The position numbers and the translations under genes were made by a program. A stretch of DNA of 64,000 bases from Watersipora subatra (lineage: Eukaryota > Bryozoa > Gymnolaemata > Cheilostomatida > Watersiporidae), in assembly GCF_963576615.1 (NCBI RefSeq), contig NC_088710.1:868001-932000 (forward strand), in the 5' to 3' direction. Under the pieces are notes generated by a model. It had not been told where the DNA came from, did not search any database, and saw nothing but the letters and a program-made list of their open reading frames with translations. This document shows, piece after piece, positions 11,601 to 22,085 of this stretch. Every line of letters starts with the position of its first letter. Positions within the stretch are counted from its first letter, which is position 1.

Positions 11601-14600
11601 TATGATGACAATGAATTTGTCGTCAGCCTAGAAGACAGCCATGTACATTTCACATTACCCCTACGATATTTTTTATGCTACCTGAAGTACATTGAAACTG
11701 AAAACATTAGTAAGATATTACTGAGAAAAATTACCTATCGTAACGGGTATCACAAAATAAAGGGAAGACAAACACCACAGAGTAAGGAGTGAGAGAAGAT
11801 TATAAGGAAGGTTGGTGATTATGAGGAGGGTTGGTGATTATGAAGAGGGTTGGTGATTATGAAGAGGGTTGGTGACTATGAGGAGGGTTGGTGATTATGA
11901 GGAAGGTTGGTGATTATGAGGAGGGTTGGTGATTATGAGGAAGGTTGGTGATTACGAGGAGGGTTGGTGATTATGAAGAGGGTTGGTGATTATGAAGAGG
12001 GTTGGTGACTATGAGGAGGGTTGGTGATTATGAGGAAGGTTGGTGATTATGAGGAGGGTTGGTGATTATGAGGAAGGTTGGTGATTACGAGGAGGGTTGG
12101 TGATTATGAGGAGGGTTGGTGATTATGAAGAGGGTTGGTGATTATGAAGAGGGTTGGTGACTATGAGGAGAGTTGGTGATTATGAGGAAGGTTGGTGATT
12201 ATGAGGAGGGTTGGTGATTATGAGGAAGGTTGGTGATTACGAGGAGGGTTGGTGATTATGAAGAGGGTTGGTGATTATGAGGAGGGTTGGTGATTATGAG
12301 GAGGGTTGGTGATTATGAGGAGGGTTGGTGATTATGAGGGTTGGCGGCTGTGACTGGTGAGAACCCAGCGAAAGAAAGTTACTTACATAGGCAAGCATCG
12401 ACTTATTCTCATAGTTGCAGCTCCTGGACAGATAGGCGATAGGAAAGCTTTCAGCTACAATAGACGAGTGAGTAGTTCGTATAAGATGTATTTTTTCCAT
12501 ACAAAACAAGATCAATTATGGAAAGTGGGATAACTAACCCGTTATAATATGACAAGCATTGTACTCATCCTGGTCTCTGACATCAAGAATGAGGAATGGT
12601 CGCTCTTCGAGGTTACGATCTGGCAGCTGCTGAAATACAGGTCCTTTATTGTCGGAGGACGACTCTGCAGGATGTTGAGTATCAAACTCTCCCACACCAG
12701 TAATCAATCTGGAGGATAGTGAACAGTGCATGATGCATGACTAGTACAAATAAAGACTGACCTCCTATGATACTAGTGCAAATAATGACTGACCTATCGT
12801 ACTAGTACAAATAAAGACTGACCTCCTATCGTACTAGTACAAATAAAGACTAACCTCCTATCATACTAGTGCAAATGATGACTAACCTTCTAGCGTACTA
12901 GTACAAATAAAGACTAACCTCCTATCATACTAGTGCAAATGATGACTAACCTCCTGTCACACTCGCCTACCGATAGTTGGTGGCGTATAGATACCACCCA
13001 TTCTTTCAATAGGTTTGTAAATGACCAAATCATTACCTAGATCGTCTGTGTTGGATTCCCATTGAGCTTTACTTGAAGATACAAACGGGTTTTGCCTGGT
13101 TCAATAAACAAAAGCTAACCAGGGAGAGTATTTAAACGAAAGCTGTGCTAGTGCAGACTGAATCTCCCAACACAGTGGATAACATCAAGGACCTTACATC
13201 CCTCGAGGTAACTCAATAAAGACAAAAGTGAACAGTTGTGATAGAGGTTGAGCATTGCAAACGATGTGCACAGAAGACACCAACAACCGTTCTTCATAGC
13301 ATTACCTTTTCCTGACCACAGAAAGAAATAAGCAACAGTTATTAATATCCGAGTTCAGATATTACAATCAATACATTCTGTTACCACAGAACTGTCATAC
13401 ATGTATGTAATCGTATACATATATACATGCATTTACACATAAAAATATGTACATATAAGTGTATATATAAATACATGTATACATACCAACATATATACAT
13501 ACCCTACATGTAAATACCGTAAAACCTCTATTTGAACACCATGGTGCTCTATTTTTCAACCGCTCCTCCATTAATAGTGGTGCTCAAATAGAGGCTGGCA
13601 TGTATTTTCAAATAGCATGTCAGAATTTAGGGAAGCTATATTTAACCCTTTTATAGGTCAAGCGAATGTTGCCTATATTCTGCACTCTTCTTCGCGCAGA
13701 ACAACAATAATCCTTTTGGATGCAATACATCTGCTAACTTACCACAAACTTGTCAAACATATCTTCATAAATTCTTTGAAAAACCGAGAAATATCTCCAG
13801 TTGATATCTATCGCCTATACCCCGCTTTGCAAATTGTGGGAGCTTTCAATTTTTTTATTTCATTCTAAACTTAAAGGCATATTTTCCATTTTACAACTAC
13901 ATTTATTAATGTTGCATAAAAGCTCATTGCACTCATTGATATGTTGGTTACAGATTGCAGCTAAAACTGTCTTTTTATGTGCAATAAAAGCATATAGAAG
14001 AATACTTGATAGCAAGAAATAAATATTAAATAATGTGCTATCTATCTGCAAATTTATAAGTTATATAATGATAGTCGATCAAATGCTACAAATATATATT
14101 TATGAACAAGTGATCCAAACAAACCATACTTATAATACATGCAGAAACGAAGATTAACAATTTTGAAACAAAAATATTTGCACCGTTCGCTCGGCCAGTT
14201 GCATTCTCATTGTTGCTTCCGACGGAACGACCACCTTCTTCTGGTTGTTCATTACCTTCCACCATGCCTTCTTACTTCAACTCTTCCTCTGCACTGCTAA
14301 ACTATTTGATATTATTGTCCAAACAATTTTTTCAGCAGAGCAAAACTTTTACACGTACCGTTTCGCACAAATAATTGAACTTTTAGCCGGATAGGCGCCA
14401 AACACAACTTTTAGCCTAAAACTAGTCATTCATATAGGCCTACCGTCGTAAATGTAAACCATTTTTCCATAAACATGTCAAAGTTTCAAGACCGCGTTGA
14501 ACAATAAACACTACTATTAGCCTGATACAGTTGTTAGTGATTTCTAGTGTTGCTTTCAAAGTTTTAACAAAAAGATTTGAAAAACGTTGAAGTTGAAAAA

Positions 14601-17600
14601 GGGGCTTCGATGCAAACAGAAACAACGAAATAATTGTTATTAACGTAACCGAGTCATCAGTTTGATTTTGTGCACACTTTTCTACTGATCATTTTTTACT
14701 CTAGGTTTGTAAAGATCAAAGAATGGCAAAGTGGCGGTCAAATAGAGGTGGTGTTCAATTAGACGTTTTATGGTATATATATATTCATATATGTAAATAT
14801 ATATATATACATATTCATCCAAATACATACACATACATACAAACAGATAGATGTATATATACATCGCACACACATTTTATCCATTTTTTCAGGTGTATGA
14901 AACTAACAGAAACAATGATTTTACTCCATCTTCTATTAACACATATTATATGTATGTGTATACACGTCCCTATATATCTGTATGCATGTACATATAGTGC
15001 GTAATCAAAGAAAAACTATTTATTTCATAGACATATTATTCTAACCCATGCAGGGTTGACCTGGCAGTGCTTCTATCTCCACCAGCATCACCGTTGCTAT
15101 GTTCAGGATTGTGAGGAGTTGGAGGAAGATCAACATCCATTCCATCCTCCTGGATCTGCTCGGTGCGGGTTGTGTCAGGACGGTCTCCCACTAAACACCA
15201 GGGTAGATAATTGCTTGATAATAAGACACCAACATAGAGATATATAAAGAGCACCTACAGAAAATAGAAATTTGATAGATACGACGTATTTAGCATGTAC
15301 AGTTGAACTCACTCTCACTCTGCTCATCAAAGAACATATCCCCATCAACTGTTGACACTTGTATGACCTGTAAGCAAAGGTCACATGATCATCAAATTAT
15401 TTAGGCAGTACTGACAGTCTGGGTATAGAGAGAATTACTAAACTGCTGCGTTCTTAGCAATGATCTAGAACCTATCAACCTAATAAGAAAACTGCAAACC
15501 CAAGTTTACAAGTTGTCCGCTCATGTAAAGTTGAACAGACAACTGTATAAAGGGTCATGCACATTCATTAAATGTTTACCACATTTGAAAACCTATTCTT
15601 AGCATTTTTATCATATCCTCATTGGTTTTGCTTTTCACCAAGTACCAATAAAATTCTAATAGCTAAATTACACATTATCTCTTAAAAACTGATTGTTATT
15701 TGATATCCGTTTTATAAAACCCATCATAGAAGCTTGACTCCAATTTTAAGCCTTGCTTGTATATACGTGAGCCTCTACACACATAGGGTTGGATAAATTC
15801 AATAATGTTATTAACTTATTATTATTACATGTGTCTACACAAACTGGAATCAAGAATAACTAAAAGTTGCAAGTTTTCACCAAAATATGAGAACAGTGAT
15901 GTTTTGATGCTCTCACTCTGACTGAGTTATAAAAATTAATAACAATGCTGAAGGCCCCTCCGATTATTAAAATCTCCCTTATGCGTTAATATAATTTTTG
16001 AGAGTGAATCTAAAAGAAAAGACAACTTCAAACTTCACAAATTTATTGAGCAAAATGCAATCACAATTAGCAATATTTATTAATGTACTTTGAAACGAAA
16101 CTGATGTTAGTACAATAAGAAACAATAGGAACCTTATCGCAATGCAAGTTCTAACCATCTGAGTTAAGTCTAGTCTCTTTATAACTCTAGAATAAGAATA
16201 TAAGAAATAGTAGGGGTAGAACGAGACAGGTTTTTTAAGTTCGAGATGAGACTCGAGACACTGTCTTGTAAAAATTCGAGACTCGAGACACGAGACAGTA
16301 AAATAATGAGCATTTGGTGATGATTTCACTACACAAGTGCTAGTTACTTGGTATATATAAAATTAATAAAACTATTTTTAAATTGCATTTTCACCTGGTG
16401 TAAACGATTTAAATACAACATTTTAATAGTGATATGCATGTAGTTTTTGTAAACAAAAGTGACACAAACAACTCTAAAATACCGAAGTTATATATTCTAA
16501 GAATTTTGAGCTTGATTGATCATAATTATTATAAACATATTGCTTTGTACATGTATATTTTTACCATCTATTGAATAGTTCTTACTTTTTAATGTAATGA
16601 AACCGATAGCCGGCGCTCTAGAAAGAAATGCCGCAACTAAAAGAACACACGATAACACTTTCATTCTTATCGTTTCATTAATATTAAGTGTTGTTTGTGT
16701 ATTAACTGTAGTATGTGAATTATATTTAAATTGTACTCATGAAATTATATTAATTACTGTATACATGCACATATATATTCTTATATTGAGCTAACAAAAC
16801 GTCATTGTTAACCGAACACGGACTATGGTCGACACGGCCTTTCGTTCGTTTCTCCGTGTCCGGGCAAGTTTTAACCGCGATTGGTAGTATATACGTAGAA
16901 GAGGCCCGAATTTTATGAAGGGCATTTGGTATTTAGACACGATACGATAAAATACAGACATTTTACCCGCAAAAGTCTTATTTATTAAATTGGATGATCC
17001 GAAGAGTAATTAGATACGACCCGGTATCTGTTTTAAGGACACAGAACCGAACTAAAATATAACAGGGCCGTTGTCCGGACTACATGATTAGACTCAGTGG
17101 CCAACATAATCAATAGCAACAGGTAGTAACGGACCGGGTATAACTTTAAAGGCAGTTGCCCGCAATCCATTACAATATATGGAGTTGTGTTGCTACCGCA
17201 AGAAGCCATGTTTTAACAACCGTGCGCAGGCGCTTTAGTTCTATTTCCTGTCTCGAGTTTGGCAATAGTAAAGTCGAGACGAGGCCGATACGAGACAGGT
17301 TGATACTCGAGACGTCTCGTGTCTCGTTCCACCTCTAAGAAATAGGAAGCCATGAGTTTTGTGAGGAACCTTTATAAAATAATTGAAGCTTGAAGCAGCG
17401 TTCAGCTGACAGCTTGCAAGTGACTCGAGGCCCCAGTTTGAGACATCGGCGTGTTTAGAAAACAAACAAAAATGCTTATTGATGGTAAAACAGCATACCA
17501 GATGCACGGGTAGATCACTAGAAGAAAATACGAGTAACCCTACAGACAATTGTGCAATCCTACGAAAACACGCGAGGTTAAGCAGTCTCTTCGACAGCGG

Positions 17601-18611
17601 AAAAAAGTGAATACAACTTTTATCTCATCGTGACCAGAAACAACTGACTAGAGACAACCCACCAGTTGGACAAATGTTGTCACCTTCATCCTCTTAAACA
17701 ACTCATTTGGCTTGTATCTGTAGTCTGCAAAAGAGCTAAGTATAGCGGACAGGGCTATGTACAGGGTATGAAAAAAATGACACATGCTGCGGAGTTAAAG
17801 ATTGTCAAAGATCTCTCACAGGTGTTCATACTGTTCCAGTAGTTCCACTTAAAAGTATTCCCTAAAGATGAGTGAGGCAATTTAACTAAACCAAGAAATG
17901 ATAAATTTAGAATTGGTTGGAATGCGTAGTAAGAGTGAACACACATGCTGAGTAAGAAATCAACTGTAATAATTGAAAGGCCGATTGCCATCTCTATTAT
18001 GAAACCTACTGCATCATTTATCATGCACCTACTCTAGCGTATAATATAGCAGCTACCACAGTGCCTACTCTAGCGTATAATATAGCAGCTATCACAGTGC
18101 CTACTCTAGCCTATAACATAGAAACTACTACAGTGCCTACTCTAGCATATAACATAGCAACTACCATAGCAACTGATGATACTAACTTGTTCTTATTTCT
18201 TCAATTCTTTTTAGATACCTGGTCATACTTGAGCCTGGAAGGTAAACAATAATTAGTTAAACAGGATGCAGCTAACAACCTTATGAGTCATACCATGAAA
18301 GCATGAGCATTCAGATGGCCTTGCAATTTCTCATCTTCAACTAAAAACTGCTTAAATGAAGTTCGGACTGTTCAGCAGGTTTTTAGATTAAATGAAACTC
18401 TTCTTTGCTCAACGAATTCATCTCATTGCGGTGTGACAAAAGTGATGAAGAAGAGAATCAAGGGAAAATGACTAAAGCAATTGTAACAATAGCCAGACTT
18501 GAGATAAACTCAGTGAGGTCCAGCATGGAGCAATCACTCGTGTTCACCTGAATCTACAACAGCTTCGACATCTCGGTACCGAGGATTGGTGGGAATTCTC
18601 TTTTTCATAGG
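7732..18611 (-). CDS. CEP41: Centrosomal protein of 41 kDa (CEP41), complete coding core in ten exons
   Basis: Exons in order: 18611/18608..18548, 18234..18187, 17724..17663, 15367..15313, 15190..15046, 12708..12539, 12454..12387, 9318..9204, 8858..8673 and 7838..7732 (TAA). All junctions are GT-AG and the phases agree, giving about 338 codons from ATG 18608 (human CEP41 is about 373). Diagnostic pieces are [120 protein letters not shown] and the C-terminal RKPFR. The rhodanese-like domain spans about residues 160-256. Its loop reads YDEDER with no catalytic cysteine, as in other CEP41 proteins, so it is probably not a sulfurtransferase. Family knowledge: CEP41 acts at centrioles and cilia and is needed for TTLL6-dependent tubulin glutamylation; human mutations cause Joubert syndrome. 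The 15313 boundary has an alternative in-phase donor at 15319. Confidence 0.95.
8602..8641. repeat. (TA)n microsatellite in the last CEP41 intron
   Basis: A pure TA dinucleotide run of about 40 bases, about 30 bases downstream (in gene direction) of the donor at 8672. Confidence 0.95.
9661..9686. repeat. (CA)n microsatellite
   Basis: GCGCGCACGC followed by a CA run, inside the CEP41 intron between exons 9318 and 12387. Confidence 0.85.
9880..11215. repeat. Diverged about 23-bp minisatellite, split by a hAT-like insertion
   Basis: Degenerate copies of a unit like CTCTATGATTCTACAGACTA run from about 9880 to 9977 and resume from 10951 to about 11215. Copies differ by several bases and small indels, so the array is old. 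The two parts were one array before the element at 9978-10950 inserted. Confidence 0.8.
9978..10950. mobile_element. Non-autonomous hAT-like DNA transposon with 8-bp target duplication
   Basis: The left end is TAGAGTTGCCCCGATTTTGG and the right end, read inward on the other strand, is TAGAGATCCCCAATTCTAAA. The exact 8-base duplication TCTATGAC flanks it (9970-9977 and 10951-10958). Ends of the TAGaGnTGnCCCGAT type and an 8-bp duplication are hallmarks of hAT elements. At 973 bp, with no long frame, it lacks a transposase. It sits in a CEP41 intron and inside a minisatellite array. Confidence 0.88.
11804..12345. repeat. 19-bp minisatellite with higher-order structure
   Basis: About 28 copies of a unit like GGTTGGTGATTATGAGGAG. 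Variant units (GACTATG, GATTACG, GAAGAG) recur in the same order: GGTGACTATG occurs near 11871, 12004 and 12156, spaced 133 and 152 bases (7 and 8 units). The array starts about 40 bases past the donor of CEP41 exon 12454..12387, inside the intron. Confidence 0.95.
12742..12965. repeat. 32-bp minisatellite in a CEP41 intron
   Basis: About seven copies of a unit containing ACTAGTACAAATAAAGACTR and ACCTCCTATC. Two variant types (AGTACAAATAAAG and AGTGCAAATGATG) partly alternate. The array begins about 30 bases upstream of the acceptor for exon 12708..12539. Confidence 0.92.
13395..13510. repeat. ATAC/ATGTAT-rich simple sequence
   Basis: Imperfect runs of ACATATATAC and ATACATGTAT directly before the TIR element at 13517. 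Confidence 0.7.
13517..14773. mobile_element. TIR MITE family 1, copy A
   Basis: Terminal inverted repeats CCGTAAAACCTCTATTTGAA (left) and CCATAAAACGTCTAATTGAA (right, reversed) lie between TA dinucleotides (13515-13516 and 14774-14775). Subterminal sequence repeats the motif TCAAATAGAGG. The TA duplication and 'GTAAAACC' ends suggest a Tc1/mariner or pogo group; that assignment is inference. It is about 1.26 kb with no transposase frame. Copies B (33833) and C (52189) share ends and interior. It lies in a CEP41 intron. Confidence 0.82.
16211..17337. mobile_element. Non-autonomous hAT-like DNA transposon with 8-bp target duplication
   Basis: Left end TAGGGGTAGAACGAGAC and right end, reversed, TAGAGGTGGAACGAGAC (17 bases, two mismatches). 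The exact 8-base duplication AGAAATAG flanks it (16203-16210 and 17338-17345). Subterminal regions carry repeated CGAGAC/CTCGAGAC motifs, possible transposase binding sites. Its 1127 bp contain no transposase frame. It lies in the CEP41 intron between exons 17663 and 15367. Confidence 0.92.
18025..18168. repeat. 36-bp minisatellite in a CEP41 intron
   Basis: Four copies of a unit beginning CCTACTCTAGCGTATAATAT. The array stops about 20 bases from the end of the exon 18234..18187. Confidence 0.92.
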
Positions 18612-18878
18612 CTGAAACACAAAAGAACATGCTGTATCAAATACGAGAATATATATTATCAAGTAGAAGTAGCAAAGTTAAATCATATTCTTCTTGGAAA
18701 TACCATGAATAGAACAGCCCTATTTTATGACCCCGCGATGGTAACATCAAACTGATTTACACCTATGCATGAATAATCAATTGATAACGCCAACCTGTTG
18801 AGTAAAGATACATACGTGATACACAACAATTGGTGCTCTGATCCAATGTACATCAGAAAACTAACACGCATAAGTCTA

Positions 18879-18898
18879 TATATATATATATATATATT
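18879..18898. repeat. (TA)n at the 3' side of the LINE
   Basis: A short TA run directly next to the presumed 3' end of the minus-strand LINE. It may be the element's tail or an older target microsatellite. Confidence 0.7.
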
Positions 18899-18899
18899 C

Positions 18900-20190
18900 G
18901 AATCTGTCCAATACGCCCGAGGGCATTATATGAACATAAAATTTGAGATAAAATGATTGATAAGAACGCTAAAACCTAATTTGTTGCAATACCAAGATCG
19001 TATTACAAACTGAGGGAGTCATCAACGCCCTGACCCACAACATTCGGTGCCATTCTATTATAAAAAGAGTGCTTATATTGGTCTATCCTAAAATGTGGGT
19101 GGACTACTCCATGACGGGTTTGGTGGGATGGGTTAAAAGAGATATAGTTATTGAGGTCTAGATCGTATAGACCAAACACAATTCTTTTTAAAAATTTCAA
19201 ATCCAAATCTTCTCTTCTATCTTTTAGTTCTTGGATGTTATTTACACGCATGCACTCTGTGACACTATCCATAGGCCCGAGTCTGAAAATCCATCGAACC
19301 CCCCGTCTTTGAATTGTTTCTAATTTGTCAGTTAAGCCTTTTGCGTGCGGTGACCATACCTGACAGGCATATTCGAGTAATGGTCGAACAATTGTGTTAT
19401 AGGCGACAATTTTTGTTGATATGCTTGCATTAAAAAGGCAGCGTCGGATAAGTCCGAGTGCCTTATTACTTTTCTTAGTAATGTTTAAAATATGCTCGTG
19501 CCACTTGATGTCGCTTTGTATGAAAACCCCCAAATATTTCAGACCATTCGCCTGTGGTATAAAAATTCCGTTCATAAAAAGTTTAAAATCTGGTGTCGAC
19601 CTGCCCACCTGCATGTGGATACACTTTTCTGGATTAAATGTCATGCCCCACTGTGTGGCCCAATGCTGTAATGCTGTAACGTTAGTCTGCAAAGCCAGCT
19701 GGCTGGTGTTTGTCAAATCCATGCACAGCAGAGTATCATCGGCATACAGTCGACAGTCAGCGTCCTTCACACAGAGTGGCAAGTCATCGATGTAAAGAAT
19801 AAACAATAGGGGTCCCAGCACTGAGCCCTGAGGTACTCCTGATTTAATACTAAAATTATGTGATGTATAACCATTCACTTGAACTACAGAAGCTCTGTTT
19901 CTGAGCCACGCTTCTATCCATTTGAGGGTACCTGTATCAAATCTGTAAGCCTTCAATTTGTGTATTAAAAGTTGGTGGGGCACCTTGTCGAAGGCCTTTG
20001 CAAAATCAAACGAGACTATGTGATACTCTCGGCGTTCTGCCAGTGCTTTAGAAGCAAAATGTGTAACATCCAATAATTGGGTGGTAGTGCTAAAATGTTT
20101 GCGAAAGCCGTGCTGATTGTCACTTAAAAGGTTAAAACTACTTAAACTATAAATCAAAGCTGAGCAGTATGACCTTATTGGCATGTTTTA
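18900..20190 (-). mobile_element. 5'-truncated non-LTR retrotransposon (LINE)
   Basis: Contains the reverse transcriptase frame 19003..20184 and about 100 bases of 3' sequence ending near a TA microsatellite. Endonuclease and earlier RT sequence are missing, as expected of 5' truncation during target-primed reverse transcription. No clear target duplication was found. It lies in the first CEP41 intron, in the same orientation as the gene. Confidence 0.85.
19003..20184 (-). CDS. Reverse transcriptase C-terminal part, CR1/Jockey-like LINE
   Basis: A 393-codon uninterrupted frame. RT motifs in order: QHGFRK (about residue 24), FDFAKAFDKVPH (59-70, with the first catalytic Asp), SGVPQGSVLGPLLFILYIDD (115-134), YADD (147-150, the catalytic pair), MTFNPEKC (181-188) and GLKYLG (214-219). 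A C-terminal thumb-like region ends at NRMAPNVVGQ. The QHGFRK...TTTQLL and KAFDKVPH wording is typical of the Jockey/CR1/L2 superfamily; I cannot choose the clade. The first Met is probably not a native start: sequence like CSALIYSLSSFNLLSD belongs to the middle of an ORF2 protein. The lack of stops or frameshifts points to a fairly recent insertion. It encodes no function for the host. Confidence 0.93.
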   Translation of the reverse strand: MPIRSYCSALIYSLSSFNLLSDNQHGFRKHFSTTTQLLDVTHFASKALAERREYHIVSFDFAKAFDKVPHQLLIHKLKAYRFDTGTLKWIEAWLRNRASVVQVNGYTSHNFSIKSGVPQGSVLGPLLFILYIDDLPLCVKDADCRLYADDTLLCMDLTNTSQLALQTNVTALQHWATQWGMTFNPEKCIHMQVGRSTPDFKLFMNGIFIPQANGLKYLGVFIQSDIKWHEHILNITKKSNKALGLIRRCLFNASISTKIVAYNTIVRPLLEYACQVWSPHAKGLTDKLETIQRRGVRWIFRLGPMDSVTECMRVNNIQELKDRREDLDLKFLKRIVFGLYDLDLNNYISFNPSHQTRHGVVHPHFRIDQYKHSFYNRMAPNVVGQGVDDSLSL

Positions 20191-20358
20191 CGTTAAAAAT
20201 ACCAATTATCCTATATTAAACCCGATATGACACCTAAAGTAAACCACTGCCAATGAAAATACCAAAAGCATTAACTCCAAAAAGAAAAATCCAACACAGT
20301 AATACAAAGAATAATACGCATTAAAACACGCTATGGAACGTGAATACGACTAACTCAC

Positions 20359-20397
20359 ATCCTCTTTCTTGCTGGCCTTTGACCTGTTGACTTGCAT
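20359..20397 (-). CDS. CEP41: Candidate first coding exon of CEP41
   Basis: ATG to donor GAGGAT|GTGAGT encodes MQVNRSKASKKED and ends in phase 0, which joins in frame to the CCT-ATG at 18611. Human CEP41 also has a short first exon of about 11 residues before the MKRIP motif. A competing candidate is 20890..20873 (MDVVAA, donor GCA|GTGAGT), also phase 0. Translation could instead start at 18608 inside the next exon. The sequence alone does not decide between these. Confidence 0.4.
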
Positions 20398-20399
20398 CG

Positions 20400-20990
20400 C
20401 AGACACAGACATAATAACTGAGTTAAAATGTGAAAATAGTGAATTAAAATGCCAAATATAGACGAACTTAAAACACTTCTTTAGCAATGAAGTTTTGGAA
20501 TAAAGAAAAATAAAATCAAATTCCAATTTGAAAACGGAAAAAATTGATTTGTTGATATTCGCTACAGGGTTCATATAAAAATGTAAGATGCGATGTAGCC
20601 ATGGCAGAAAACACTCGAATATCTATTTAATTAAAAAAAATATTCAAATTCATAGTTTAATTTTGTTTAAAATAAAGTTGATATTTTCTAATTAAAGCGT
20701 TAATATTTTTAAAGATTTTCAGCTTGGTTGAAGTCATGCGCCCCATTTGCTGTGAAAAGACAACTTTCATTAACAACTTCATTTATCTGAGGTAAAAAGT
20801 CCTAGTGGGAACACAGTAGGTTCGTTTCCAAACATTGCTTCGTAGTTTACGTTAATAGAACAGTGGACTCACTGCAGCTACTACATCCATCAACGTCTTG
20901 GGCAAAACATGAATGAAAAAGTCATTAAGTGCGGTTCGTGGATATTACAACAGCGAGGACGAGAGTCACCATAAAGCATTATGCTAGTGA
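20400..20990. promoter_or_regulatory. Probable shared region between divergent CEP41 and a plus-strand gene
   Basis: Minus-strand donor-like sites for CEP41 5' exons (20358 or 20872) and a plus-strand donor (GCTA|GTGAGT, exon end 20986) point in opposite directions from this stretch. This suggests a bidirectional promoter. No TATA box or other core element was identified with confidence. Confidence 0.35.
20900..20986 (+). other. Putative 5' UTR exon of the plus-strand secreted-protein gene
   Basis: A splice donor fitting consensus (ATGCTA|GTGAGT) ends this stretch. It contains a short ATG frame that stops after 21 codons, so it is better read as untranslated leader. The 5' boundary is arbitrary. 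Confidence 0.3.
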
Positions 20991-21555
20991 GTATATTTAT
21001 ATGTTTGTTTAAGAGTGTCGTAGTTTTTTTAGCCAATCTATATTTTAAGTAGTCATATTTACAGCGCTGACATTCTGACAGCTTTTATCTGTCATCGATT
21101 CGGCAGCAATATAACAATATGTAGTATTAAAGAGCGCTAGCTACAATTAAACAAAAAAATTTTCAAAAATATTTGTAGCTTTGGTAACAGTAAAAGGTTT
21201 ATGCGCTGCTCAAGACTATCAGTGTCATATTGTGGCTGCCTGTAATTTTTGTAGAACAAAATACATTTGTTTGACCTACTGCAGTAGAGCATACATATAG
21301 CATGAAATGCATTATCAAATGTTTTTGTCTTAAAAAGTTATGTATAATATAATAGATATCTGTTATAGTAACCTGCTAAAAGTTGGTTGCAGTCTCTTAT
21401 AGGCATACTGGCAAGCTTCGTGGATGTTTTTTTAAGTCGACTGTACCGACTATCAAATTTTGAAAGGAAAATTTTCTTGCTAGTTATGTTGATTGAAGTT
21501 TGCTGAGTTATAAATTAACTGACGTAATTGTTGGATTTACTAGCGAACCATGAAT

Positions 21556-21556
<1 letters not shown>

Positions 21557-21594
<38 letters not shown>
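21557..21594. repeat. (TA)n microsatellite
   Basis: An interrupted TA run (one TG) in the presumed first intron of the plus-strand gene. Confidence 0.9.
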
Positions 21595-22009
21595 CGTTGC
21601 ACTAATGATGTCTTAGGACATATTGGGTATGGATTGCTTGTTCATTTGTAAATCTGATTGATAATGTTGTAAATGCACTACTAGCAAGCAAGTGTCAGGA
21701 ATGCGATTTAATTTACGTAGTTTGACGTGTAGTGTAACTCTTGCTGCTCAAAAGCTCCTGCGTCTCTGAGGAAGGCTGAATTATTTTTTTTCTTGTTGAA
21801 TAATTTAGTTTTTAATGTATGTCAGGGTGAGATTGTTTAACGTGGATGGTGCTTCGAGTTTTCGAAAACGAAACATTTTTATTGCATTGTAGTAGCTATT
21901 TTTACTTAGCTAACCTCTGTATGCGTTATTTTGACACAGTCAGCTATAGTCTGGAATATCTGAGGCTCTATGAAGAATGCTGCCAGCATGGATATGCAGC
22001 GGGATCATA

Positions 22010-22085
22010 ATGTATAGAATATGCGCCCTGTTGATATGCATCTATTCGTTGCTACATATCTCTTTCTGTGCTCCTCCAATTGAAG
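22010..22085 (+). CDS. Signal-peptide exon of an unidentified secreted or membrane protein
   Basis: The exon 21940..22085 lies between an acceptor (TTTTGACACAG|T) and a donor (GAAG|GTATGT). From ATG 22010 it encodes MYRICALLICIYSLLHISFC then APPIE. That is a basic residue, a hydrophobic core of about 17 residues and a likely cleavage after FC-A or nearby: a textbook signal peptide. It ends in phase 1. An upstream ATG at about 21970 opens a 15-codon frame that overlaps the start in another frame and could limit translation. A possible next exon is 22333..22379 (after GAATAG, before GTAAGT), which would continue E-VAVHLDNIWHRNTP, but its acceptor is weak. The family cannot be told from this exon. 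Confidence 0.5.

Noticed and set aside
19421..19795. 124-codon plus-strand frame
   Set aside because: It is antisense to the reverse transcriptase frame.
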